Made by a program: the position numbers and the translations under genes. Shown piece by piece: positions 24,553-33,839 of a stretch of DNA of 64,000 bases; positions within the stretch are counted from its first letter, which is position 1, and each line of letters opens with the position of its first letter. Source of the DNA: Empedobacter brevis NBRC 14943 = ATCC 43319 (lineage in GTDB: Bacteria; Bacteroidota; Bacteroidia; Flavobacteriales; Weeksellaceae); contig NZ_KB908295.1 in assembly GCF_000382425.1 (NCBI RefSeq), positions 124,001 to 188,000 on the forward strand. The letters run 5' to 3'. The notes below the pieces were generated by a model. It was not told the DNA's origin, did not search any database, and saw only the letters and a program-made list of their open reading frames with translations.

Positions 24553-25322
24553 AATTTAGAGTTGTAAATATAATTTTTATAAGTCTGATTATTTGCTTGT
24601 TATTGAGTTGTTTTATAACAGATTTGTCATTTTTCTATTTATTTATTCCAATTTTTATTTGGTTAACAATTACTGTTTTTGGTGTCTTTGACATTCGATT
24701 GAATTATTTTTTGAAGGCGTTGCACCGAGGGAATCATCACTCTGAAAAAATAATTTCATTGACTTTTGATGACGGTCCAACTGAATTTACTCCAAGAATT
24801 TTAGCTATTTTAGCTAAACATCAAGTTAAAGCAACTTTTTTCTGTATAGGAAAACAAATTGAAAAAAATACGGATGTTCTTCAACAGATTCATCATTCAG
24901 GACATATAATTGGAAATCATACGTACAATCACTCAACTCAAAATGGGTTTTATTCGACAGAAAAAATAATTGAAGAAATTGTTTCAACGAATAAAATTAT
25001 TGTGAAAACGACACAAGTGAGAACCAAGATTTTTAGGCCTCCATTTGGCGTGACAAATCCTCATATAGCAAAAGCTTTAACCAAAACCCGACATCATATA
25101 ATCGGATGGAGTATTCGTTCTTTGGATACGGTGATTGAAGATGAGCAGCAGTTACTGAATCGGATTACACGACAACTAAAACCGGGAGCAATTATTCTGA
25201 TGCACGATACATCAGATAAAACGGCAAATGTATTAGAACAATTATTCATATTTTTACAAAAAGAAAAGTATAAAGTAGTTCCGTTAAACGAACTCTTGAA
25301 AATAGATGTATATGAAAACTAA
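24549..25322 (+). CDS. Polysaccharide deacetylase (NodB-type) family protein
   Basis: This 257-residue protein has an N-terminal TM region (about 5-47) and a NodB domain: LTFDDGPTEFTP (D74, D75), HxxxH metal site in GNHTYNHS (H124, H128), FRPPFG and MHDT. These enzymes remove N- or O-acetyl groups from glycans with a divalent metal. Its role in pigment formation is unclear; it may act on the outer face of the membrane. It overlaps the upstream gene by 4 bp and the LolA-like gene by 11 bp. Confidence 0.85.
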   Translation: MKFRVVNIIFISLIICLLLSCFITDLSFFYLFIPIFIWLTITVFGVFDIRLNYFLKALHRGNHHSEKIISLTFDDGPTEFTPRILAILAKHQVKATFFCIGKQIEKNTDVLQQIHHSGHIIGNHTYNHSTQNGFYSTEKIIEEIVSTNKIIVKTTQVRTKIFRPPFGVTNPHIAKALTKTRHHIIGWSIRSLDTVIEDEQQLLNRITRQLKPGAIILMHDTSDKTANVLEQLFIFLQKEKYKVVPLNELLKIDVYEN

Positions 25323-25938
25323 GATCTTCATTTTATTCGTATTTTTTAATTTGACAATTTTTGCACAAGAAAGCAAAATGAGTAATAGTGAAATTGAAAA
25401 ATTTAAAAAAGATATTGTTTCTGATTCAAAGAAAATACAAACTTTAACAGCAGATTTTACACAATATAAAGTCATGAGTTTTTTAGATAAACCAATTGTT
25501 TCGAAAGGAAAATTGTATTTACAGAATCCAAAAGCAATGCGTTGGAATTATACTCAACCGATTGATTACAATGTAATTTTTAACAATGGGAAAATTTATA
25601 TTAATGATGAAGGGAAGAAATCGAGTGTAGATGTACAAGGAAATAAAAAGTTTGAAAAATTAAATCAATTAATTGTTGGAAGCGTAAGTGGAAATTTGTT
25701 TGATACAAATGACTTTGTCATCACTTTTTCAAAGACAGATAAAGCTAGAATTGCTAAATTACAACCAAAGTTAAAAGATGTCAAAAAGTATATAAAGGAG
25801 ATTCAATTGACGTTCTATTCCGGTCAATCTACAGTGACAGAAGTCAAACTAATAGAACCTTCTGATGATTATACTAAAATTTTGTTTACCAACAAATCCT
25901 TAAATCAAACAATCAATGCTTCGGTTTTTAATCCTTAA
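25312..25938 (+). CDS. LolA-like outer-membrane lipoprotein carrier
   Basis: This 208-residue periplasmic protein has a signal peptide (about 1-17, FNLTIFAQ) and the LolA start of mature domain, LTADFTQYKVMSFLDKPIVSKGKLYLQNPKAMRWNY. LolA carries lipoproteins or hydrophobic cargo across the periplasm. Being in the pigment operon and not alone, it may carry the pigment. ATG 25312 is chosen over 25306 because it places the signal peptide basic residue first. It overlaps the following lipoprotein gene by 23 bp. Confidence 0.82.
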   Translation: MKTKIFILFVFFNLTIFAQESKMSNSEIEKFKKDIVSDSKKIQTLTADFTQYKVMSFLDKPIVSKGKLYLQNPKAMRWNYTQPIDYNVIFNNGKIYINDEGKKSSVDVQGNKKFEKLNQLIVGSVSGNLFDTNDFVITFSKTDKARIAKLQPKLKDVKKYIKEIQLTFYSGQSTVTEVKLIEPSDDYTKILFTNKSLNQTINASVFNP

Positions 25939-26545
25939 TCTTTTTATTCTAACTCTTACTGCCTGCGGAACAACATATAAAATTCCAGGTACACAAGAGA
26001 AAAATAAAGAAGAACAACAAATTGTTAATCCGTATTTTAATCAGATCAACAAAGAATATAGTTACCGTTTTAACATTACGTTTATGAAAAAGGAAATGAA
26101 AGGTAATTTTGTGGTGAAAAAACTTGGAGAAGATTCGCATAGAGCTGTGATGACTTCAGATTTCGGAAATACACTATTTGATTTATCCATTTCTCAAGAC
26201 AAGTATATCTTACATTATGCGATGCCCGATTTGAATAAAAAAGTTGTTGTAAAGACTCTGGCGGAAGATTTACAAACGATTTTGAAAAATGATTTTCAGC
26301 TGGATGAACGCATCAAAACATCAACAAATATTATTTTAAAATCAAAAGATGTTAGTTTAATTTTTGATCCAAATGAGACCAATTATTTTCATGAATTGGT
26401 CCGGCTTAAAAACAATAAAATAAAAACAATCAACCAGTTTTCTTCTAATCAAACAGATTTTCCAGAGAGAATATTTATTAAACACAATCATTTCAACTTG
26501 AGTATAGAACTTAATAAAGTAAATATAGAATTAGAGGAAGAATAA
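25916..26545 (+). CDS. Lipoprotein of the flexirubin cluster, LolB-like position
   Basis: This 209-residue protein has a lipoprotein signal with lipobox LTAC (C17). The mature part has alternating strands (SYRFNITFMKKEMKGNFVVKK, DFGNTLFDLSISQD) compatible with an LolA/LolB-type half-barrel, but no family is certain. It directly follows the LolA-like gene, so an outer-membrane receptor role is plausible. The 56-bp gap after it contains a candidate internal promoter box. Confidence 0.62.
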   Translation: MLRFLILNLFILTLTACGTTYKIPGTQEKNKEEQQIVNPYFNQINKEYSYRFNITFMKKEMKGNFVVKKLGEDSHRAVMTSDFGNTLFDLSISQDKYILHYAMPDLNKKVVVKTLAEDLQTILKNDFQLDERIKTSTNIILKSKDVSLIFDPNETNYFHELVRLKNNKIKTINQFSSNQTDFPERIFIKHNHFNLSIELNKVNIELEEE

Positions 26546-26574
26546 ACTTACGTGAAATTCATCCTTTTTTAGAT

Positions 26575-26582
26575 TATATTTG
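26575..26582 (+). promoter_or_regulatory. Candidate internal promoter -7 box
   Basis: TATATTTG matches TAnnTTTG and lies 19 bp before ATG 26602, in one of the few intergenic gaps of the operon. The -33 region is weak. It would give a second transcript for the last third of the cluster. Confidence 0.3.
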
Positions 26583-26601
26583 TAGAACAAAACAGTTACA
26601 G

Positions 26602-26976
26602 ATGCTTATTCCTAATCTATATACCATAAAGAAATCTGAAAAAGTTGATGATTCAAATTTTAAGGTTCAGATAGAATTGAATCCGAATCACGAAATTTTC
26701 GGAGGACATTTTCCAAATAATCCTATCACACCAGGGGTTTGTATGATGCAGATTATAAAGGAATTAACAGAAGGGATCGTTTCAAAAGATTTGTTTCTAT
26801 CAAAAGTTTCGAATGTCAAATTCATGGCCACAATTAATCCGTTTAAACAGGCTGTTTTGGATTTAAATTTGACTATTGTTCATGAAAATAATGAAGTAAA
26901 AGTTAAAAATTCGTCTTTCTTTGAAGCGACAAACGCGTTAAAATTTAGTGCAATTTATAAAGTTCTGAATAGATGA
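26602..26976 (+). CDS. FabZ/FabA-type hotdog protein with Glu to Gln change
   Basis: This 124-residue hotdog protein has the FabZ motif FGGHFPNNPITPGVCMMQ, with the catalytic His H36. Fourteen residues later, where FabZ has its catalytic Glu, it has Gln (Q50). It is thus the only one of the three hotdog proteins in the cluster with HFP, yet lacks the acid. It may be an isomerase, a weak dehydratase or a structural subunit. It overlaps the next gene by 4 bp (ATGA). Confidence 0.78.
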   Translation: MLIPNLYTIKKSEKVDDSNFKVQIELNPNHEIFGGHFPNNPITPGVCMMQIIKELTEGIVSKDLFLSKVSNVKFMATINPFKQAVLDLNLTIVHENNEVKVKNSSFFEATNALKFSAIYKVLNR

Positions 26977-27455
26977 AAATTCTCTTATCAATCTTTTTTT
27001 CGGTTTTATTCTTCTTTGGATTAACACTATCTGAATTGAGAACTGATTTTGAAAATGCTTCAAAATCAGCAAATAATGTTTCAATTTTACATGATAAATT
27101 AAATGATTACTCTGGTAATAATCAAACAATTATTGCTTATAAAGGAGCGTCTAAAATTTTGAAAGCGAGGTACATAAAAAATAAAGAAACAAAGAAAAAA
27201 TATTTTACTGAAGGAGCTGTTTTGATTAATAATTCGATTAAAAAAGAGCCAAAAAATGTTGAAAACCGTTTGATTCGATTGATTATTCAAGAAAATATTC
27301 CAAAATTTATCAAATACAATCAGAATATTCAAGAAGATAAAACATTCATTGTTGAAAATTATAATTCAGCACCAAAAGAAGTTCAAGTCTTGGTAAAAGC
27401 ATATGCTAAAAAATACAATACTTTTACTGCCCAACAATTGAGAAAGCTTAATTAA
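26973..27455 (+). CDS. Exported hypothetical protein of the flexirubin cluster
   Basis: This 160-residue protein has an N-terminal signal peptide or anchor (about 1-20) followed by a basic, helical domain (KILKARYIKNKETKKKY, then repeated Asn/Lys-rich helices) resembling a TPR-like helical fold, not assigned to a family. It overlaps the hotdog gene by 4 bp and precedes the glycosyltransferase by 1 bp. No function can be given. Confidence 0.6.
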   Translation: MKILLSIFFSVLFFFGLTLSELRTDFENASKSANNVSILHDKLNDYSGNNQTIIAYKGASKILKARYIKNKETKKKYFTEGAVLINNSIKKEPKNVENRLIRLIIQENIPKFIKYNQNIQEDKTFIVENYNSAPKEVQVLVKAYAKKYNTFTAQQLRKLN

Positions 27456-27456
27456 A

Positions 27457-28641
27457 ATGGATTTTTCGATTATTCGACATAAAATAGATGAACTAAAAGT
27501 TTGTGTAATTATACCGACTTATAACAATCACAAAACGTTAAAGCGTGTGATAGAAGGGGTATTAGAATACACAAATCACCTTATTCTTATAAATGATGGT
27601 TCTACGGATTCTACCGCTGAAATTTTAAAAGAGTACCAAAATCAGTTTGTTATAGTGAATATTCCACAGAACAAAGGAAAAGGAAATGCTTTGCGGGTTG
27701 GTTTTAAAATGGCGAGGGAAAATGGTTATCATTTTGCTTTGACAATTGATTCGGATGGACAACATTTTCCGCATGATATTCCAAATTTTATAGAAGAATT
27801 AGAACAAAAAAATAAACCAATTCTGATTATCGGAAGTCGTCAGATGGAGCAAGATGGTATTCCGAAGAAAAGTAGTTTTGGAAATAAATTTTCGAACTTT
27901 TGGTTTTGGTTTGAAACTGGAATTAAATTAAATGATACGCAATCCGGTTACCGTTTATATCCTTTAAAATTTATTCCAAAAAGATATTGGACAAATAAGT
28001 TTGAGTTTGAAATCGAGATTATTGTACGTACCGCATGGAAAGGCATTGAAGTCGTCAATACGCCGATTGATATTTTATATGATCCAAATGAGCGGGTTTC
28101 TCATTTTCGACCATTCAAAGATTTTACACGAATCAGTATACTCAATACGTTTTTAGTGTTTTTGACGATTTTTTATATCAAACCACGAAATTTTCTGTTC
28201 AGTTTCAAAAAAAAAAATATCCGAACATTCATTAAAGAAGATATCTTAGGAAGCAATGATACGAACAAAGTGAAAGCACTATCAATTGCCTTAGGTATCT
28301 TTCTTGGAATTGCACCATTTTGGGGTTTTCAAACATTTTTATCCATTTTCTTAGCTTCTATGTTCCGGTTAAATAAAGTCATCAGTTTTTTCTGTTCAAA
28401 CATTAGCATTCCCCCAATGATTCCGATTATTATTTATTTATCATTATTGACAGGAGGCTTCATTTTACGTGATAATTTTCATTTGGATTTAAGTTTAGTT
28501 TCATTTGAGATTATCAAGAAAAATGTACTTCGCTATGTTATAGGAAGCTTGGTTTTAGCAACATTCTGTAGTATTGTGAGCGGGATTTTGAGTTATTTTT
28601 TATTGACTTTTTTCAGTCAAAAGACCATTAAGAATGCATAA
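27457..28641 (+). CDS. Glycosyltransferase family 2 fused to DUF2062
   Basis: This 394-residue protein has an N-terminal GT2 (dolichol-phosphate mannose synthase-like) domain, VIIPTYNNHKTL, ILINDGSTDST and DSDGQH, followed from about residue 265 by a C-terminal membrane DUF2062 domain (GIFLGIAPFWGFQTFL...). Such proteins glycosylate lipid carriers or acyl lipids. Flexirubins are not known as glycosides, so this could modify a carrier or anchor. It overlaps the MMPL gene by 8 bp. Confidence 0.85.
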   Translation: MDFSIIRHKIDELKVCVIIPTYNNHKTLKRVIEGVLEYTNHLILINDGSTDSTAEILKEYQNQFVIVNIPQNKGKGNALRVGFKMARENGYHFALTIDSDGQHFPHDIPNFIEELEQKNKPILIIGSRQMEQDGIPKKSSFGNKFSNFWFWFETGIKLNDTQSGYRLYPLKFIPKRYWTNKFEFEIEIIVRTAWKGIEVVNTPIDILYDPNERVSHFRPFKDFTRISILNTFLVFLTIFYIKPRNFLFSFKKKNIRTFIKEDILGSNDTNKVKALSIALGIFLGIAPFWGFQTFLSIFLASMFRLNKVISFFCSNISIPPMIPIIIYLSLLTGGFILRDNFHLDLSLVSFEIIKKNVLRYVIGSLVLATFCSIVSGILSYFLLTFFSQKTIKNA

Positions 28642-31600
28642 ATTTTTCTATAAATTATTTCTACAAATCAGATCAAATAAATGGCTAAGTATTTTATTTT
28701 TTTTAGTCTTTTTATTTGGTTGTGCATTTTTTGCAAATCGGTTAAAATTTGAAGAAGATATTACACGAATTATTCCGAAAGATGAGAAAAATGATGCAAT
28801 AACTAAAGTTATTTCTCAATTAAAGTTTACAGATAAAATTGCTGTGATTATTGAGAAAAAAAACGACGGTTCGCTGGATGATATGACGAATCAGGCAACG
28901 GATTTTTTGGATAGTATTCAACCTTTGAATACGTATTACAACGATATTCAAGGGCAATATGATTTAGATAATTTTGCTTCTACTTTTGATTTTGTTCAGC
29001 AGAATTTACCGATTTTTTTAGAGAAAGAAGATTATCAGCAATTAAATCGGAAATTAAATAAGGATTCTATTGCTTCAATTGTTGAGAAGAATTATAAAAA
29101 TTTAATTACACCAACAGGAATTATCTCGAAAGAGTTTATGTTGAAAGATCCATTTGGATTGACTTTTATCGCATTAAATCGCTTAAAAGAAAAGAATTTA
29201 ACCGATGATTTTGAAGTGTATGATGGTTTTATTGTAACAAAAGATCATTCAAAATTATTTCTCTTTATTAATCCGAAATTTTCCGGAAGTGAAACAGAAC
29301 ATAATACAGATTTTGTTGATCGATTAGAACAAATAAAAGATGATCTAAATCCTCAGTATAAAGGAAAATCAGAATTGAGCTATTTTGGCTCAAGCTTTAT
29401 TGCGGTTGCAAATGCAAAGCAAATCAAACAAGATATTATTACGACTGTTTTGATTTCGATGATTGCATTAATGCTTATTTTAATTGTTTTTTATCGAAAA
29501 ATTTATGTCCCGGTTATCATTTTTATTCCTTCTGTTTTTGGATTCTTTTTTGCACTCGCAATGCTGTATATTATTCAAGGAACAATTTCTGCAATTTCGT
29601 TGAGTATTGGCGCCGTTTTATTGGGGATCACAATAGATTATTCGCTGCATATTATGACGCATTATAAGCACAATAGTGATTCGAAAACATTATTTAAGGA
29701 AATTACAAAACCGTTAGTTATGAGTTGTACAACAACTGCAATTGCGTTTTTGTGTTTACTTTTTGTAAAATCAGATGTGTTGAAAGATTTGGGGATTTTT
29801 GCCGGAATAACTGTTGTTGTTTCAGGAATTTTCTCTTTATTGATTATTCCGCATTTATATCATCCGAAGAAGGATTCTATCGAAAATAACTCATCAATTA
29901 TAGAGAAATTTGCCTTCTTTTCCTTTCATAATAATAAAATTTTAATTGGATTTTGTATACTTCTGATTATTGTGAGTTGTTTTACGTTTAATAAAGTGAC
30001 ATTTGATAAGGATTTATCGAAACTTAATTATGTGCCAACTGATCAAAAAAATGCTGAACAAAAGTTAGAAACATCATCAAATTCAATTTCAAAATCTTTA
30101 TATGTCGTCAATTACGGAACTGATGTTGACGAAGTATTGAAGCAAAATTTCGAATTGACAACTGAATTGAACCAATTGGAAAAAAAGAACGAAGTTTTGA
30201 GTTATCACTCGATACAATCTTTGGTTTTACCAAGTGCTGTTCAACAAGAAAAGATTGACGATTGGAATAATTTCTGGACAGAAGAAAAAATAAACTTTGT
30301 TAAAAATGAATTTATACATGATGGCAAAGAATATGGTTTTAAACCAGGTAGTTATCATCAGTTCTTTTCAATTTTTGATCAAACCTATCAACCGTTAAAA
30401 TTAGAAGATTACCGCGCGTTTAATCCTTCTCTTTTCGAAGAGTTTGTTTCGCATAAAAATGGATTTTATACGGTTTCAACTTTAGTGAAACTAAAAGAAG
30501 AAAACCGAGAGCGCTTTGTTTCCAAATATACTAAGGGAGAAACAATCGTAATTGATAGAAAACAATTGAATGAGAGTTTTTTAGGAAACTTAGTAACCGA
30601 TTTTAATCATCTTGTGAATTATTCTTTTATTGCGGTTTTGTTGATTTTATGGTATTTTTTCCGTCGTATTGAGTTGGTGATTATTAGTGCGATACCAATT
30701 GCGTTGTCTGGTTTGGTTACAGCAGGTTTGATGGGGCTTTTTGATATTAAATTCAATATTTTTAGCAGTATTGTTTGTACATTGGTTTTTGGTCATGGAG
30801 TCGATTTTAGTATTTTTATGACAAGTGCCTTACAGAAAGAATATACAACAGGAAAAGATGAAATGCCAACATATCGTACATCAATCCTGTTAGCCGTTAT
30901 TACAACGATTCTAGCGATTGGAGCTCTTATTTTTGCGAAACATCCAGCTTTAAAATCGATTGCTTCTGTTTCCCTTGTCGGAGTTGTCGCAGCATTGGTG
31001 ATTACTTTTATCTTTTATCCGATTTTATTTCGATTTTTTATTTCAAATCGACCAAAGCAGGGTAAAAGTCCAATGACTTTGTGGTTAGCTGCCCAAAGTG
31101 TACTTTTCTTTCTTTATTTTGGAATTTTTGGAATAATTACTTCCATCACTTTAAGAGTTTTGATGATAATCTTACCTATTCCAAAAGATAAAAAATATAA
31201 ACTTTTTGGTTGGGGAATGTCAATTTTTATGCGATCAGTTTTGATGATAAAGCCAACTGTAATTAAGAAAGTTTTAAATCCAACTCATGAAAATTTCAAA
31301 AAACAATCGATTATAATCGCAAATCATACTTCTTTTTTGGATACTTTAGCAATTGGAATTTTCCATCCCAAAATTGTATTTTTAGTAAATGATTGGGTCT
31401 ACAAGTCGCCTATTTTTGGACGTGCCGTTAAAATGGCTGGATTTTATCCTGTTTCCAGTGGAGTTGAAGGTAATTTAGAAGAAATTAAAAAGAGAATTGG
31501 AAATGATTTTTCACTTATGATTTTTCCTGAAGGAACCCGTTCGAGAACAAATAATATCAATCGTTTTCATAAAGGGGCATTTTTTCTTTCAGAGAAATTA

Positions 31601-32293
31601 CAACTTGACATTTTACCGGTTTATATTCATGGAAATTCCGAAATTATTCCAAAGGGTGATTTTATGATTTTTGATGGACACATTTATTCAATTATAGGAA
31701 AAAGAATCGACTGGGCCGACAAAAAATATGGAACAAATTATTCTGAACGAACAAAGAAAATCAGCCGAGAATTTAAGTCAGAATTTCAGAAATTTCGAAA
31801 TAAATATGAAGATGAAAATTACTGGCAGCAGAAATTGTTTTTAAGCTTTTTGTACAAAGAATCTGAAATTGTCAATGAAATGAAAAACGATTTTATGCGG
31901 AATAAAAGTGGTTATTACGATTTAAATAACGCATTTAATCAACATGAAAAAATTCTACATTTCTCTAATGATTATGGTCAAATAGATTTTCTGTTATTGA
32001 TGCAGCAAGCAAACCGTAAAATTGTTTCGTTTGTAAAAGACAAAGAAAAAAGAGCCATTGCTTCTACCAATTATATAACAAAAATCAGATCGTTAATTTA
32101 TCAGCATGAATTTAATTTTGTGGAAGAAGAACAAACTCTTTTAATTACAACAGAAATAGAAGCATTTTATCAAGAAAGAATCAATCAATTTAAGAAAATT
32201 GTCGTCTTAAAAAATAGAACTACAAACGAATCTCTTTTTAATAATTTTGTCAAACAAAACGAAACAAATGAATACACAGTCTATACAAAATAA
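28634..32293 (+). CDS. MMPL/RND exporter fused to a PlsC-type acyltransferase
   Basis: This 1,219-residue fusion starts with an RND/MMPL exporter: TM near 16-33, two periplasmic loops and two six-helix bundles (about 256-409 and 659-809). From about residue 885 it continues as a 1-acylglycerol-3-phosphate acyltransferase domain with NHTSFLD (H897, D902 giving HX4D) and FPEGTRSR (about 964). A further region of about 160 residues is not recognised. The fusion suggests the cargo is acylated or handed to a lipid as it is exported. The frame is open throughout, so it is a real fusion. It overlaps the next gene by 26 bp. Confidence 0.9.
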   Translation: MHKFFYKLFLQIRSNKWLSILFFLVFLFGCAFFANRLKFEEDITRIIPKDEKNDAITKVISQLKFTDKIAVIIEKKNDGSLDDMTNQATDFLDSIQPLNTYYNDIQGQYDLDNFASTFDFVQQNLPIFLEKEDYQQLNRKLNKDSIASIVEKNYKNLITPTGIISKEFMLKDPFGLTFIALNRLKEKNLTDDFEVYDGFIVTKDHSKLFLFINPKFSGSETEHNTDFVDRLEQIKDDLNPQYKGKSELSYFGSSFIAVANAKQIKQDIITTVLISMIALMLILIVFYRKIYVPVIIFIPSVFGFFFALAMLYIIQGTISAISLSIGAVLLGITIDYSLHIMTHYKHNSDSKTLFKEITKPLVMSCTTTAIAFLCLLFVKSDVLKDLGIFAGITVVVSGIFSLLIIPHLYHPKKDSIENNSSIIEKFAFFSFHNNKILIGFCILLIIVSCFTFNKVTFDKDLSKLNYVPTDQKNAEQKLETSSNSISKSLYVVNYGTDVDEVLKQNFELTTELNQLEKKNEVLSYHSIQSLVLPSAVQQEKIDDWNNFWTEEKINFVKNEFIHDGKEYGFKPGSYHQFFSIFDQTYQPLKLEDYRAFNPSLFEEFVSHKNGFYTVSTLVKLKEENRERFVSKYTKGETIVIDRKQLNESFLGNLVTDFNHLVNYSFIAVLLILWYFFRRIELVIISAIPIALSGLVTAGLMGLFDIKFNIFSSIVCTLVFGHGVDFSIFMTSALQKEYTTGKDEMPTYRTSILLAVITTILAIGALIFAKHPALKSIASVSLVGVVAALVITFIFYPILFRFFISNRPKQGKSPMTLWLAAQSVLFFLYFGIFGIITSITLRVLMIILPIPKDKKYKLFGWGMSIFMRSVLMIKPTVIKKVLNPTHENFKKQSIIIANHTSFLDTLAIGIFHPKIVFLVNDWVYKSPIFGRAVKMAGFYPVSSGVEGNLEEIKKRIGNDFSLMIFPEGTRSRTNNINRFHKGAFFLSEKLQLDILPVYIHGNSEIIPKGDFMIFDGHIYSIIGKRIDWADKKYGTNYSERTKKISREFKSEFQKFRNKYEDENYWQQKLFLSFLYKESEIVNEMKNDFMRNKSGYYDLNNAFNQHEKILHFSNDYGQIDFLLLMQQANRKIVSFVKDKEKRAIASTNYITKIRSLIYQHEFNFVEEEQTLLITTEIEAFYQERINQFKKIVVLKNRTTNESLFNNFVKQNETNEYTVYTK

Positions 32294-33839
32294 ACTTGAT
32301 CAAAACTACGATGTAGTGGTGATAGGAAGTGGTTTGGGCGGATTGGTTTCTGCTGTTATTTTGGCAAAAGAGGGAAAGAGGGTTGTCGTATTGGAAAAGA
32401 ACAATCAATTTGGAGGAAATCTCCAGACTTTTGTTCGTGATAAAACGATTTTTGATACAGGTGTCCATTATATAGGAGGTTTAGCTAAAGGCGAGAATCT
32501 TTATAATTATTTTAGTTATTTGAATATAGCCGATAAGCTCAATTTACGCCAGTTAAATAAAGATGGGTTTGATGTGATTTCTTTTGATGACGATGAAAAT
32601 GAATACCCGATTGCACAGACGTATCAAAATTTTGTTGAACAACTGGCCGTTTTTTTTCCGGAGGAGCGAGAGAATCTAATTGAATACAGCAAGAAGTTGG
32701 AAGAACTTTGTTTGGCTTTTCCAATGTATAACCTGAATATAGGCACTTTTGCAGATGAAGAAAATTTTCTTTCGATTAATGCAAAGCAATACATTGATTC
32801 TGTTTTTACGAATGAACGTCTAAAAGCTGTCTTGGTTGGAAATAATTTTCTTTATGTAGGTCAGGCTGAAAAAACGCCTTTGTACATTCATGCACTTTCG
32901 GTTAATTCATATATACATTCGGCTTGGCGTTGTGTAAATGGAGGAAGTCAAATCGCCAAACTTCTGATAAAAGAATTAAAAAAATACAAAGGAGAAATTT
33001 ATAAATACCAGGAAATAGAATCTTTTGTTCTGGATGAAAATGAACAGGTTATAGGTTGTGAAAGTAAGGAAGGAAAGCAATATTTTGGGGATTTATTTAT
33101 CTCGAATATAGACATTAAGAAAACAATTGATATGCTGGGGGAACGTAAATTTGGAAAACCGTTTTCACGACGTGTCAAAAGTTTAGAAGTTACGCCTTCG
33201 GCTTTTACGGTTTATCTGGTTTTTAAACCTGAGAGTTTTTCTTATATCAATCACAATATTTATCATTTTACTTCCATAAATGACGTTTGGGACAGCTATG
33301 AAAAAGAAACGAATGATTGGCCAAATACTTATATAGCAACCTTTGGTTCTGATCCTAAAGATGAAGAATATGCAGAGAGTATGACGGTAATGACTTATAT
33401 GACTTTTGAAGAAGTACAAAAATGGGAAGATTCATACAATGTTGATGTAAATGATAATTATGGAAATAGAGGAGAAGCTTATGAAGAATTTAAACGTCAG
33501 AAAATAGAGTTGATGATTAACAAGCTTGAAAAGAAATTTCCGGATATACGAGAAAAAATACAAGCTATTCATTCTTCTTCACCTTTGTCTTACCGCGATT
33601 TTATTGGATCAGAAAAGGGAAATATGTATGGCTATCTGAAAGATAGTAACAATCCAATGAAAACATTCATTTCTCCAAGGTCAAAAGTGAAAAATGTTTT
33701 TTTTACTGGTCAAAATGTACGTGTACATGGTGTTTTAGGAGTTACTGTTGGTGCATTTGTAACCTGTTGTGAAATTCTTGGTGCTGAATATTTAATGAAT
33801 AAAGTACATCGTGAAATAAATGAAAAAGCAAATGAATAA
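32268..33839 (+). CDS. Phytoene desaturase-like FAD oxidoreductase
   Basis: This 523-residue protein has the Rossmann motif VVVIGSGLGGL, VVLEKNNQFGGNLQTF, and a C-terminal FTGQNVRVHGVLGVTVGA that fits the CrtI/retinol saturase-like family. In a polyene cluster it could desaturate, isomerise or aromatise an intermediate. No phytoene synthase is present, so it is not part of a carotenoid pathway. ATG 32268 is preferred over TTG 32247. It overlaps the upstream gene by 26 bp and the C45 gene by 8 bp. Confidence 0.87.
   Translation: MNTQSIQNKLDQNYDVVVIGSGLGGLVSAVILAKEGKRVVVLEKNNQFGGNLQTFVRDKTIFDTGVHYIGGLAKGENLYNYFSYLNIADKLNLRQLNKDGFDVISFDDDENEYPIAQTYQNFVEQLAVFFPEERENLIEYSKKLEELCLAFPMYNLNIGTFADEENFLSINAKQYIDSVFTNERLKAVLVGNNFLYVGQAEKTPLYIHALSVNSYIHSAWRCVNGGSQIAKLLIKELKKYKGEIYKYQEIESFVLDENEQVIGCESKEGKQYFGDLFISNIDIKKTIDMLGERKFGKPFSRRVKSLEVTPSAFTVYLVFKPESFSYINHNIYHFTSINDVWDSYEKETNDWPNTYIATFGSDPKDEEYAESMTVMTYMTFEEVQKWEDSYNVDVNDNYGNRGEAYEEFKRQKIELMINKLEKKFPDIREKIQAIHSSSPLSYRDFIGSEKGNMYGYLKDSNNPMKTFISPRSKVKNVFFTGQNVRVHGVLGVTVGAFVTCCEILGAEYLMNKVHREINEKANE

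Noticed and set aside
32268-33839. Carotenoid pathway because of the CrtI-like protein
   Set aside because: No phytoene synthase, cyclase or prenyltransferase nearby; all neighbours fit the flexirubin pathway.
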